Shown piece by piece: positions 41,653 to 50,328 of a stretch of DNA of 51,619 nt; position 1 is the first letter of the stretch, and the number at the start of each line of letters is the position of its first letter. Location of the stretch: contig PBTY01000078.1 of the NCBI GenBank assembly GCA_002729235.1, forward strand, positions 3,376 through 54,994, given 5' to 3'. The translations under genes were made by a program, and so were the position numbers. The DNA is from Rickettsiales bacterium (lineage in GTDB: Bacteria > Bacteroidota > Bacteroidia > Cytophagales > Cyclobacteriaceae). The notes under the pieces are model-generated. The model did no database searches. It saw nothing but the letters and a program-made list of their open reading frames with translations, and was not told where the DNA came from.

Positions 41653-43173
41653 TTAATCCAATGACTCGTATTGGAAGTTATTAAAAGTGACCTCACCATC
41701 TCCAAGAGCCACTAAGCCTATTCTCAAGCTCATAAACCCACTTAGGATGTTGTGGTGATAGCCTGAGGCTTCGAATGAGTTCTCGATCTTAGTCCAGTTG
41801 ATTCCATCCAAACTATAGTGCATATCAACATGATGTTGGTTATTGGTTAGTTTTAAGAATACATGTCCTTCGGTAACGTCTTTTTCTGTAGCAAACTGCC
41901 ATCCACGTAAATTGGCGAGTATGTTTTTGTCATCTGCCATGATTCCAGAGAAGGCGTTGTTATTATAGAAAAGCATTAATCCTCCAATGGCATCTTTCTC
42001 CATGGTCATTTCTACCTGCACCGAATAGGAGTGGTCTTTAGGTATAAAAAGGAGTGGAGCAGTGGCAAACACAGAGCTGCCTTTTCCTTTCATCACCAGT
42101 CCATTGTCCATACGGTAGCGTTCCTTATCATCTCCGCCAAACAGTTTCCACTGTAGCTTAAGTGTTTCCTGATCGAACGCATCGGTAAAAGTATGCGAGG
42201 TGTTCTGTTTGGCGTCTCTTGGATAGGGTATTGGTTCATTGAAGTCAACATTGTCAGGAATTTTGTACCAGTCATCCTCTGTCCATTCTACTGGAATGAG
42301 CATGGTCTGGCGTCCCATGTTGTAATAGTCTCTTTCATAGCCATGAAACATCATCCACCAGTTGTCATCCGCATCATCAAACACGGTCCCGTGTCCAACA
42401 GACCACCAGTCTTCTTCCGGAGATTGTGTTCTTAGAATCGGGTTATGAGGAGAGTTTTCCCATGGGCCATCCAGAGATTTAGATCTGGCAGAAATCACCA
42501 TATGTCCTGTGGCCGGACCGGCAGTTCCTCCTTCAGCTACAGTTAAGTAATAGTATTCTCCACGTTTGAATAACTTTGGTCCTTCCATACAAAAACATTC
42601 TATGGACCATTCTCTTGGTATTTTCCATCCGTCATAGACATGCTTTACATCACCAGCTAGAGATAGGCCATCTTTGGTGAGTGGAACATAAGAACCACTG
42701 CTAAAAAACAAGAAACGATTGCCTTCTTCATCCACCACATGGCCTGGGTCGATCATGGTAATGTCCAGCTCTACAGGATCAGTCCATGGACCAGCAATGT
42801 TGTCAGCAGTGACCACATAGTTTTTGTTGTTGGCAGGGAAGTAGATGTAATACTTGTCTTCATACTTGGTGATGTCTGGAGCCCACACTGACCCTACATA
42901 TTCATGCAAGGCGTTTGTTACGGGTTCCCAGTTCAAAAGATCCGTAGAATGCCAGATAAGCAAACCGGGATAATACTCAAAAGAAGAGTGAACCGCATAG
43001 AAATCATCCCCCTCTCGCATGATGCTAGGGTCTGGGTGATCACCGGGAAAAACAGGGTTATGGTATGTGTTTTGGGAAGTAGGTTCCTGCACTACTTCTT
43101 TAGTGGTAGGTTGCTCGCAGGCAATTGTAACTACCATTAACACTAGTAGGGTAAGGTATATTGATTGCTTCAT
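41653..43173 (-). CDS. GH43 lipoprotein (beta-xylosidase / arabinofuranosidase type)
   Basis: A 506-residue lipoprotein with lipobox Cys19 (VVTIAC). A five-bladed beta-propeller GH43 domain (about 35-315) starts with catalytic base Asp48 (GDHPDPSIM), has the pKa-adjusting Asp in MIDPGHVV and the acid Glu in CMEGPKLF. Residues about 325-506 are a C-terminal concanavalin-type beta-sandwich common in GH43 xylosidases. Probably hydrolyses xylan-derived oligosaccharides or arabinose side chains at the cell surface or periplasm. First gene of the operon; the GH39 enzyme follows. No SusC/SusD pair is adjacent. Confidence 0.9.
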   Translation of the reverse strand: MKQSIYLTLLVLMVVTIACEQPTTKEVVQEPTSQNTYHNPVFPGDHPDPSIMREGDDFYAVHSSFEYYPGLLIWHSTDLLNWEPVTNALHEYVGSVWAPDITKYEDKYYIYFPANNKNYVVTADNIAGPWTDPVELDITMIDPGHVVDEEGNRFLFFSSGSYVPLTKDGLSLAGDVKHVYDGWKIPREWSIECFCMEGPKLFKRGEYYYLTVAEGGTAGPATGHMVISARSKSLDGPWENSPHNPILRTQSPEEDWWSVGHGTVFDDADDNWWMMFHGYERDYYNMGRQTMLIPVEWTEDDWYKIPDNVDFNEPIPYPRDAKQNTSHTFTDAFDQETLKLQWKLFGGDDKERYRMDNGLVMKGKGSSVFATAPLLFIPKDHSYSVQVEMTMEKDAIGGLMLFYNNNAFSGIMADDKNILANLRGWQFATEKDVTEGHVFLKLTNNQHHVDMHYSLDGINWTKIENSFEASGYHHNILSGFMSLRIGLVALGDGEVTFNNFQYESLD

Positions 43174-43409
43174 TTGTTAGGTTAATTACTAAAATCAAAG
43201 TAAGAATATGGGTGTCACTATGAAGTTAATCTTTTAGCTCATAATGGGTATGGAAATGTCTTGAATTGACCAATGGATTATTGAGATGTTAATTATTTAG
43301 CCTTTCTCGATATTTACTGATTACCAAACATAAACTATTGGTGAATTTTACATAACTGCATTTAATCTGTACACTGGCATCTTTGCTGTAGAAAAACCAA
43401 AACCAGCAG

Positions 43410-43763
43410 ATGAATTACACGTTTCAGATCTCTCAGAGAAAGGAGATTTCTTCCAATCAATTATACCTTGAGACCATAGATAACCTTAGTCAGTTTGATG
43501 TTCTGTATCAACCCTTAATAGAGGAGTTAAAGAATACACTCATTCAAACTGGGTCAGGCGAGTTGATGATAAAAATGGATTCACTGAATGTACTTAGAGC
43601 TCGTACATTATTCAATTTATTCAAATTTTTACAGCTTCAGAATAGCCTGGGAGCCATTTTGAAAATCACATGGAAAGTGCCACTTCATAATATCAAAATG
43701 TTGGAAACCGCAATGGATTTTGCGGAATTATATGAGCTCCAAATCGCTATATCCATTGATTAA
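43410..43763 (+). CDS. SiaC/DUF1987-like small protein without the usual phosphorylation site (tentative)
   Basis: A 117-residue protein without signal peptide. The pattern 'LYQPLIEELKNTLI … GELMIKMDSLNVLRARTLFNLFKFL … LKITWKVPLHNIKMLETAMDFAELYELQI' resembles SiaC (DUF1987) regulators, STAS-like phosphoproteins that oppose SiaA/SiaB in switching. In SiaC the NTSS segment is phosphorylated; here the matching position reads LNVLRAR, so no Ser/Thr is present. This is a weak, pattern-level match, and the protein could be unrelated. It stands alone, divergent from the GH43 gene. Confidence 0.45.
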   Translation: MNYTFQISQRKEISSNQLYLETIDNLSQFDVLYQPLIEELKNTLIQTGSGELMIKMDSLNVLRARTLFNLFKFLQLQNSLGAILKITWKVPLHNIKMLETAMDFAELYELQIAISID

Positions 43764-43820
43764 GTCACATCTATTGAGGTAGAGAACCTGGTAGATAGAA
43801 GAGTTAACTAGAAATTTAGT

Positions 43821-43898
43821 TTTAAGCTCATGGCATTAACTGAAATAATTTAAATTAGCAGCCGTTAATGCCATATTGAATTAGAATTAAAGCTTAAA
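43821..43898 (+). promoter_or_regulatory. Nested inverted repeats before the M16 peptidase gene
   Basis: ATGGCATTAAC (43830-43840) and GTTAATGCCAT (43864-43874) are exact inverted copies 23 bases apart. Outside them TTTAAGCT (43821-43828) and AGCTTAAA (43891-43898) are also exact inverted copies, the last ending 2 bases before the ATG at 43901. The whole leader may fold on itself. Confidence 0.55.
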
Positions 43899-43900
43899 CT

Positions 43901-46738
43901 ATGAAAACTCACCAACTTTTTAAACATGTCTTTACAGCAGTGTTAATGGGAGTGTTTGCTCTCACGACTTTTGCTCAGGAAAAAGACATCAAGGGCGAAA
44001 TCCAAAAACCACTAACCAATCCCATTCCAACTGATCCTAATGTGCGCATGGGAAAATTAGAGAATGGACTCACTTATTACATTCGAAAAAACGAAAAACC
44101 AGAGGACAAAGTAGAGTTTCGTCTGGTGGTCAATGCAGGGTCTATTTTGGAGAATGACAACCAGCAAGGTCTGGCTCACTTTGTAGAGCACATGGCTTTC
44201 AATGGAAGTAAGAATTTTCAGAAAAATGAGCTCGTTAACTACCTCCAATCTATTGGAGTAGAGTTTGGAGCGGATTTGAATGCCTACACCAGCTTTGACG
44301 AAACCGTATACATGTTGCCGATTCCGACTGGTGATCCAGCCGTAATGGACAAAGGATTGAAAGTACTGGAAGATTGGGCTAGCGGTCTTGAATTCTCTGC
44401 AGAGGAAATAGATAAGGAGCGTGGCGTCGTAATCGAGGAATGGAGACTTGGCCAGGGAGCTGATCAACGTATGCGTGACAAGTGGTTCCCATTGATGTTT
44501 AAGGATTCTCGTTATGCAGAGCGCTTACCAATTGGTATAAAAGAGATTATTGAAACTGCTGATTATGAAACAGTAAAGAGTTTCTACACTACCTGGTATC
44601 GACCTAATCTGATGGCTGTTGTTGCTGTTGGCGATTTGGATCCAGCAGAGATGGAAAGTGAAATCAAATCACGGTTCGGTAAACTGAAAAACCCAAAGAA
44701 GCCACAGGAGCGCAAGGAGTTTGATGTACCAAGTCACGAGGAAACGTATGTAGCTATCGAGCAAGACAAAGAAGCTTCATTCACCCTGGTGAGAGTTGTC
44801 TACAAGCAAGATGATGACAGCTCTGAGAAATCGCTAAAAGATCTTAGACAGCAATTGACTTATCAGTTATTCAATAGCATGCTGAACCAGCGATTAAATG
44901 AGCTTCGTCAATCAGCAGAACCACCATTCGTATTTGGGAGCACGAGCTATAGTAGCATGGTTAAAAACAAAATGAACTACTCGTCATTTGCGATGGTAGG
45001 AGAAGATGGTATCATGAATGGTTTGGAAGCCCTGGTTCGTGAAAACGAACGCGTGAGACGTTACGGGTTCACAGAGGGTGAATTGGTACGGGCGAAAGCT
45101 AGAATGCTCAATGGACTGGAGAAACAAATGAAGGAAGAGGACAAAACGGAAAGTGGTCGATTTGCTTCTGAGTACGTGAATGCATTTTTAGAAGAGTCAC
45201 CTATTGTTTCTTCAGAATTCGTCTATGAATTTGCTAAAAATCAGTTTGACGGAATCAAGCTTGACGAGATCAATCAATATGCACCAAAGTGGATCAAAGA
45301 AAGTGATCGTGTAGTTGTAATCACTGGTCCAGAAAGAGACAACCCGGATGTGACAAAAGAAAGTGTTCTGGCGACCCTAAAAGAAATAGAAGAAGCAGAG
45401 CTGGAGCCTTACAAAGACGAAATGTCGGGTGCAGAATTGATGGCAGCTAAACCAAAGAAAGGAAGCATTTCCAATGAGAAAAGCATCGATAATGTAGATG
45501 CAACGGAATTAACACTTTCAAATGGTGTAAAAGTAGTTTTGAAGTCTACCGATTTCAAAAATGATGAGATTTTGATGACTGCTTTCAGTCATGGAGGACA
45601 TTCCTTGTATGGCGATGAGAATTACGAAAATGCCAATTACTCAGCAAGCATTGTAGGAGAGAGTGGTGTCGCTAACTTCTCTAAAACGGATTTGGACAAG
45701 TTGTTCTCAGGTAAAACTGTGAGAGTTTCTCCATATGTGAGTACTTATAGCGAAGGTTTTAGTGGAAGTGCAGCGCCTAAAGACCTGGAAACCATGATGC
45801 AGTTGATCAACCTGTATTTTACCAGTCCAAGAAAAGATGCAGCGAGTTTGGAATCATTCAAGACTAGAAATACCATGTTATATGGAAATCTGATGTCGAA
45901 TCCAGCATACTATTTCCAGAATGAAATGATTAAGATTCTGAGTCAAAACAACAAGCGTGTTGGGTTCCCAACAGCTGAGGAATTGGTGAAAATTGATCTG
46001 GACAAGGCATTTGAGATCTATGGAGAGCGTTTTGCAGATCCTGCGAACTTTACGTTCTTCTTCGTTGGTAATTTTAAAGCGGAAGAAATCAAGCCGATGC
46101 TAGAGACGCACCTGGCTAGTATTCCAACAATCCAAAGAGAGGAAAGCTGGAAAGACCTGGGCATCCGTCCTCCAAAAGGTAAACTGGAGAAAGTGATCAA
46201 CAAAGGAACTGATCCGAAGAGCCAGGTATCCATCAACTACAAAGGTGAGGCTAAGTACAGCAAAGAAGAATCATACATCTTAAGTAGTTTGGGAGAGGTA
46301 ATGACCAATCGTTTGATTGACTTGATTAGAGAAGAGAAGAGTGGTGTCTATGGAGTTGGAGCAAATGGCTACATTTCAGAACGTCCTTACGAGAACTACA
46401 CCTTCTCCATTTCTTTCCCTTGTGGACCAGAGAACGTAGCAGAGCTGAAGAAAGCCGTTTATGAAGAAATTGAATTGATCAAGAAAGAAGGTTTAACAGA
46501 AGAAGACCTGAATGAGATCAAAGAAGCACAGAAGATTGATCGCAAAGAAAGCCTGAAAGAAAACCGGTACTGGTTGAATCAGCTTTCGGCATATTATTCT
46601 TATGATCGTGATCTGACTGACTTCTTCGAATATGAAAAGCAGGTAGAGGATTTGACAACAAAGGATTTGCAAGAAGCGGCTAAGAAATACTTAGTAGAAG
46701 ACAACTTGATCGAGATTGTCTTGATGCCGGAAGAGTAA
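43901..46738 (+). CDS. M16 family (pitrilysin-type) tandem-domain zinc peptidase
   Basis: A 945-residue protein with signal peptide (about 1-25, …GVFALTTFAQ) and two M16 peptidase halves. The active half has the inverted zinc motif HFVEH (residues 93-97) with third ligand Glu in the downstream GVVIEEWRLGQG region. The second half (about 515-945) lacks the motif, as is usual in periplasmic tandem-fused members such as PqqL. The family degrades peptides in a closed chamber. It is a single gene behind nested inverted repeats and followed by a terminator. Confidence 0.92.
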   Translation: MKTHQLFKHVFTAVLMGVFALTTFAQEKDIKGEIQKPLTNPIPTDPNVRMGKLENGLTYYIRKNEKPEDKVEFRLVVNAGSILENDNQQGLAHFVEHMAFNGSKNFQKNELVNYLQSIGVEFGADLNAYTSFDETVYMLPIPTGDPAVMDKGLKVLEDWASGLEFSAEEIDKERGVVIEEWRLGQGADQRMRDKWFPLMFKDSRYAERLPIGIKEIIETADYETVKSFYTTWYRPNLMAVVAVGDLDPAEMESEIKSRFGKLKNPKKPQERKEFDVPSHEETYVAIEQDKEASFTLVRVVYKQDDDSSEKSLKDLRQQLTYQLFNSMLNQRLNELRQSAEPPFVFGSTSYSSMVKNKMNYSSFAMVGEDGIMNGLEALVRENERVRRYGFTEGELVRAKARMLNGLEKQMKEEDKTESGRFASEYVNAFLEESPIVSSEFVYEFAKNQFDGIKLDEINQYAPKWIKESDRVVVITGPERDNPDVTKESVLATLKEIEEAELEPYKDEMSGAELMAAKPKKGSISNEKSIDNVDATELTLSNGVKVVLKSTDFKNDEILMTAFSHGGHSLYGDENYENANYSASIVGESGVANFSKTDLDKLFSGKTVRVSPYVSTYSEGFSGSAAPKDLETMMQLINLYFTSPRKDAASLESFKTRNTMLYGNLMSNPAYYFQNEMIKILSQNNKRVGFPTAEELVKIDLDKAFEIYGERFADPANFTFFFVGNFKAEEIKPMLETHLASIPTIQREESWKDLGIRPPKGKLEKVINKGTDPKSQVSINYKGEAKYSKEESYILSSLGEVMTNRLIDLIREEKSGVYGVGANGYISERPYENYTFSISFPCGPENVAELKKAVYEEIELIKKEGLTEEDLNEIKEAQKIDRKESLKENRYWLNQLSAYYSYDRDLTDFFEYEKQVEDLTTKDLQEAAKKYLVEDNLIEIVLMPEE

Positions 46739-46765
46739 TTTGATTTCTAATGAAATTTTAAATGG

Positions 46766-46795
46766 GCCCTGTCAGAGATGATGGGGCTTTTTTTT
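46766..46795 (+). terminator. Rho-independent terminator of the M16 gene
   Basis: GCCCTGTC (46766-46773) pairs with GATGGGGC-type sequence ending at 46787, with two G-U pairs and a 6-base loop, followed by eight T. Confidence 0.7.
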
Positions 46796-46833
46796 AAGTT
46801 AATTAGTCGTTGTAGGACTCGTGACTGTCTGAC

Positions 46834-47094
46834 TTAAGCTTTGTTTTCATGCTTGCGTCTTAAGCTACTGGAAAAAAAAGCCATAGCGAAACCTAATGTG
46901 ATCATTGCTGATGCAATAATGAAAAGTGAGTAAAATGGATTGTGAAAGGATCTGATTTGATTATGGACTTCACTGATATTATCGAAAGTCAGCGATTTCA
47001 CACCAATAAATAATAGAATTAATGCTCCTAAAGTCATGAAGAAATAGCCCAACGAATTAATAAACCGAATACGGTTCTGGTAGTTGGATTTCAT
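46834..47094 (-). CDS. Small two-helix membrane protein
   Basis: An 86-residue protein with hydrophobic segments at about 11-31 and 54-74, ending in a basic tail (SSSLRRKHENKA). No family recognised. Its ATG overlaps the stop of the neighbouring small ORF (47091-47094), which supports expression from the same transcript as the two genes upstream. Confidence 0.55.
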   Translation of the reverse strand: MKSNYQNRIRFINSLGYFFMTLGALILLFIGVKSLTFDNISEVHNQIRSFHNPFYSLFIIASAMITLGFAMAFFSSSLRRKHENKA

Positions 47095-47282
47095 AGTTGG
47101 TGGAGAAAAAAGCTAAATAGTATGCCCAAGATTATGAATAGAGAAATACAAGAAATGTAAAGTTCGATTTGCTTATTGATAACGTTCTGACCGATTTTAG
47201 GTGTTTCAAAACAGTGAAGTACATACTTTGTATAACGCCATAAGACTGGAAAGATCAAACGTATTTGTCTGTTGAATATCAT
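47091..47282 (-). CDS. Short membrane peptide-like ORF, uncertain
   Basis: A 63-residue frame with basic N-terminus (MIFNRQIRLIFPVLWRYTKY) and one hydrophobic C-terminal helix (ELYISCISLFIILGILFSFF). Codon pattern is not distinctive. The reason to list it is position: the ATG directly follows the stop of the upstream gene (TAG then ATG) and its end overlaps the next start. No family recognised. Confidence 0.4.
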   Translation of the reverse strand: MIFNRQIRLIFPVLWRYTKYVLHCFETPKIGQNVINKQIELYISCISLFIILGILFSFFLHQL

Positions 47283-47519
47283 CTAGGATCTTTTAGTTGG
47301 GTGAATAGAATATTTCTTTAAAAAAGAGATCAAATCGATCATTTCATCTTCAGTTAACTGGAAGGACTTCATCCGGTGGTTTCGATGATCAATGAATGAT
47401 ATACCGAGATTAGCGCCATATTCAAATGCCAAGGTATAACCCGTTATATCTTTACGTAAACTGCCAGATGTCTTAGCGAAAGCCATAATTGATCGTTTTT
47501 TGTGATACATCACTTTCAA
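47283..47519 (-). CDS. Small soluble protein of unknown function
   Basis: A 78-residue frame from ATG 47519. The likely body begins at the internal Met12 (MAFAKTSGSLRKDITGYTLA) and contains HRNHRMKSFQLTEDEMIDLI, a beta-rich then helical pattern. I do not recognise it. First of three tightly packed small ORFs on the minus strand; which of the in-frame ATGs is used is unclear. Confidence 0.45.
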   Translation of the reverse strand: MKVMYHKKRSIMAFAKTSGSLRKDITGYTLAFEYGANLGISFIDHRNHRMKSFQLTEDEMIDLISFLKKYSIHPTKRS

Positions 47520-47588
47520 GGTTTTCGCTTCCTATTGGGTTTTTCATGATGAGTTTTGTCGGCTGGTTAGTACTAAAGTGTGTTGGAT

Positions 47589-47617
47589 TAAAAAAGGCTC
47601 GAGCATTTGCCCGAACC
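47589..47617 (-). terminator. Terminator of the cold-shock operon
   Basis: On the minus strand GGTTCGGGC (47617-47609) pairs with the segment GCTCGAGCC (47604-47596), with G-U pairs, and is followed by TTTTTT. Located 27 bases after the cold-shock gene stop. Confidence 0.75.
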
Positions 47618-47643
47618 CTTCAGTAACCCAAATTTGGTTAGAT

Positions 47644-47835
47644 TTAGATAATTTCTACTTTAGCGGCATATTTACCTCTATCACCTTCTTCAATGACAAA
47701 TTTTACTTTGTCATTTTCGTAAAGTATTTCTTTGGTATTTGATTTATGTACAAATAATTCTTTGTTGGTGTCATCTTGTGTAATGAATCCAAATCCTTTT
47801 TCTTCATTGAAGAATTTTACTGTTCCTTTTTCCAT
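47644..47835 (-). CDS. Cold-shock domain protein (CspA family)
   Basis: A 63-residue single cold-shock domain. RNP1 KGFGFIT (about 13-19) and RNP2 LFVHKS (about 27-32) are intact: aromatic residues in these motifs stack on single-stranded RNA or DNA. Members of this family melt RNA structures during growth at low temperature. It is the last gene of the desaturase/helicase/basic-protein series; 4 bases separate it from the small basic protein gene. Confidence 0.93.
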   Translation of the reverse strand: MEKGTVKFFNEEKGFGFITQDDTNKELFVHKSNTKEILYENDKVKFVIEEGDRGKYAAKVEII

Positions 47836-47839
47836 TTTT

Positions 47840-48043
47840 TTATTGTGTTATATTATTTTTTTGTTCGTTGACCGGTGTACTCTGGATATTTCCATTGAGG
47901 TCTACATAGGCGATCATGTCTTCTAGCTTACTGCTGGACTTTGAGTCTTTATGATCACGTTTTCTTTGGAGTTTCTCCTCGCGCTTTTTGTTCTTACCAA
48001 GAGCACGCTGATTTTTTAAGAATTTATTCTGAGACTTTGCCAT
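47840..48043 (-). CDS. Small basic protein linked to cold-shock protein
   Basis: A 67-residue protein with a lysine/arginine-rich first half ([20 protein letters not shown], then [13 protein letters not shown]) and the conserved end [19 protein letters not shown]. In other Bacteroidota I remember this MAKSQ…DMIAYVDxxGN segment as the N-terminal part of longer proteins that carry their own cold-shock-related domain, so here the parts appear as two adjacent genes. Likely an RNA-binding helper. Lies 11 bases after the helicase stop. Confidence 0.7.
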   Translation of the reverse strand: MAKSQNKFLKNQRALGKNKKREEKLQRKRDHKDSKSSSKLEDMIAYVDLNGNIQSTPVNEQKNNITQ

Positions 48044-48054
48044 ATACTATTTCT

Positions 48055-49233
48055 TTAGTCTATAAGCGTAATTGCTCTTCCCATTTTTCCTGCTCTTCCA
48101 GTTCTGCCTATTCTATGGACGTAATCTGCATAGTTCTTAGGAGTCTGATAGTTAATGACCAATTCTACATCGCTGATATCAATGCCTCTGGCTATTACAT
48201 CAGTGGCTATCAGGATGTTTATTTTACCTGATTTGAAACTGCTGAGTGTTTGCTCTCGTCTATTTTGTGATTTGTTGCCATGTATGGCATCAGCAGAATA
48301 TGAATCATTGATGAGTTTTTTCAATAGTTTATTGGCATGTCGCTTAGTTTCACAAAACAGGATAGTTTTGGCATCTACAGGTTGATTGAGAATGCCTTTG
48401 AGTATCTGAAACTTGTCTTTACCTTCCGTATACACCACTTGTTGATCTATTGCTGAAGATCGATGAGTGGAGAACGTAGACTTTACCACTAAAGGATTGT
48501 TCGTTATTTCACGCACGAGTTTGTCCTGTGCTGGGTCCAGGGTAGCCGAGAAGAGTAGCGTCTGTTCTTTACCTTTCATTTCATGATTTATTTTTTGTAC
48601 TTCTCGTGAAAAGCCCATGTCGAGCATACGGTCAAATTCATCCAGCACCAGTACTTTGAATTGGCTGTAGTCTAGTGCTCTCTGAGCATACATATCCTGT
48701 AGTCTGCCGGGTGTTCCGATGACGACATGATTCTTTCTCTTTAGTGTTTTCAATGTTTGGATGACCGAAGTGCCACCTATAAGCACTGTAGAGTGAAGAT
48801 CTAATCCCTGGACTAGTGAGTTAAATTCCTCGTTAATTTGGGTTGCCAGTTCCCTGGTGGGAGTAATGATCAATGCGTGGTTATCCAATTTATCTGTAAG
48901 CAGTTGTTGGATCAGAGGTATCAGAAATGCGGCCGTCTTACCTGTACCCGTTCCGGCTATCCCTACAATATCTCTTCCTTCCAGGATCGGTATAATGGAT
49001 TTGTCCTGTATTTCTGATGGTTTTTGGTAACCCTTTATCAGAATTAGAGATTGTAGTTGGTGATGCAATGGCATGTCACCAAAAGCGTAGTTGTTCGCAT
49101 ATGCTGGTGCAATACTAGTTTCTTGGTTGCCAGTGTTTATGAATTGATTGACGTCCACAGTATTTTTAATGGACCTTTTGTTCACTGGTTTGTTTGTTCG
49201 CTGATTGCGATTGTATGATATATTATTGTACAT
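48055..49233 (-). CDS. DEAD-box RNA helicase (RhlE-like core)
   Basis: A 392-residue helicase. Q motif GYQKPSEIQ, motif I GTGTGKTAAF, Ia PTRELA, Ib GTPGRLQD, motif II DEFD (a variant of DEAD; LVLDEFDRMLDMGF), motif III SAT, motif V ATDVIARGID and motif VI HRIGRTGRAG are all present. There is no C-terminal extension, so it ends with the core. RhlE/CsdA-type helicases unwind RNA in the cold. It lies between the fatty-acid desaturase (15 bases upstream) and the small basic/CSP genes, all on the minus strand, consistent with a cold-response operon. Confidence 0.92.
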   Translation of the reverse strand: MYNNISYNRNQRTNKPVNKRSIKNTVDVNQFINTGNQETSIAPAYANNYAFGDMPLHHQLQSLILIKGYQKPSEIQDKSIIPILEGRDIVGIAGTGTGKTAAFLIPLIQQLLTDKLDNHALIITPTRELATQINEEFNSLVQGLDLHSTVLIGGTSVIQTLKTLKRKNHVVIGTPGRLQDMYAQRALDYSQFKVLVLDEFDRMLDMGFSREVQKINHEMKGKEQTLLFSATLDPAQDKLVREITNNPLVVKSTFSTHRSSAIDQQVVYTEGKDKFQILKGILNQPVDAKTILFCETKRHANKLLKKLINDSYSADAIHGNKSQNRREQTLSSFKSGKINILIATDVIARGIDISDVELVINYQTPKNYADYVHRIGRTGRAGKMGRAITLID

Positions 49234-49248
49234 AGTATTTTTCGTTTT

Positions 49249-50328
49249 TTAAACCCCTGAACCAAGGGACTTTAACATGTTTAAATGTTGAGAAATGGCA
49301 GAAGCCAGGGTAGGTTGGGTGTGATAGGGTAGGTTATACTCCTTAGCGGTTGATTGTACTATGCCTGATATCTTCCGGTAATGGATATGACAAATATGAG
49401 GAAATAGGTGATGCTCTATCTGATGATTGAGCCCCCCGGTAAACCAGAATAACAGTTTACTGTTCATCCCAAAGTTTGCAGTGGTCTTCAACTGATGGGC
49501 GAGTCGATTGTCATGTATGATGCCGTCATCGCTCTGCACAAACTCTGATGTATCCATCACATGCGCACACTGAAAAGTAAATGTCAGTATAGATCCAGCT
49601 ACAATGTGCATGGTCAGGAACATCAGAGCTACCATCCAAAATGGGTAACCGGTCCATAAGGATGGTAGTGCAAGAAAAAAGGAAAAATAGAATGCTTTTC
49701 GAATAATAATTTGAGTGAGATGCAGGTAGAAAGGCATGCCTGATTTAATCAATCCTTCTTTTTTGTATTTGAAGGATTTGATGAAATCTTTCACTGTAAC
49801 CCAGATTAAAGTGCCCAATCCATAGAAGAAGAGCGCATAGAGATGTTGGTATTTTTGAATTGCCAGTCTCGGTTGATGAGGTGAAAACCTAAAGATAAAG
49901 CGAGGTTCAATATCTTCATCGGCATCTTCTATATTGGTAAAGCTATGGTGCAGGACGTTGTGCTGAATTTTCCAGTTTTTCGGATCTACGCCAACAAGCC
50001 AGGTACATAAAGCGACTAGCCGGTTGGTAGATTGTTTTTTTGAAAAAGACCCATGCAGACTATCATGCATCACCGCCATGCCAATAAATGCCTTACCAAA
50101 CCCCATTACGGCCCAAAGAAGAAATGCTAATGGCAGATAGGAGATTTGTAGGGTAAGGAAAACTATGAACGGTAACAAGTAGATTCCTAAAGCGGATATG
50201 GTTTTTAATACCATTAATGTGTTGGCGCCTTTGCTTATGTTGTTATCATTAAAATAGGAGTTGACTCTGGATTTTAATGTCTTAGCAAAATTGGAGTTGA
50301 TCTCGGATGAGAATTGGCAGTTTATCAA
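49249..50328 (-). CDS. Membrane fatty acid desaturase (acyl-CoA/lipid desaturase family)
   Basis: A 359-residue integral membrane di-iron desaturase. Three histidine boxes are visible: HDSLH (MAVMHDSLHGSF), HNVLHH (…WKIQHNVLHHSF) and HQIEHH (GGLNHQIEHHLFPHI), with four hydrophobic helices between them. It inserts a cis double bond into acyl chains. Since the third box HQIEHH is typical of front-end (delta-5/6) desaturases, the position of the double bond is uncertain. First gene of the minus-strand cold operon; unsaturation restores membrane fluidity at low temperature, which fits with helicase and CSP downstream. Confidence 0.9.
   Translation of the reverse strand: MINCQFSSEINSNFAKTLKSRVNSYFNDNNISKGANTLMVLKTISALGIYLLPFIVFLTLQISYLPLAFLLWAVMGFGKAFIGMAVMHDSLHGSFSKKQSTNRLVALCTWLVGVDPKNWKIQHNVLHHSFTNIEDADEDIEPRFIFRFSPHQPRLAIQKYQHLYALFFYGLGTLIWVTVKDFIKSFKYKKEGLIKSGMPFYLHLTQIIIRKAFYFSFFLALPSLWTGYPFWMVALMFLTMHIVAGSILTFTFQCAHVMDTSEFVQSDDGIIHDNRLAHQLKTTANFGMNSKLLFWFTGGLNHQIEHHLFPHICHIHYRKISGIVQSTAKEYNLPYHTQPTLASAISQHLNMLKSLGSGV

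Noticed and set aside
44057-44467. 136-codon minus-strand frame antisense to the M16 peptidase
   Set aside because: Lies fully within the clear M16 catalytic domain; shadow frame.
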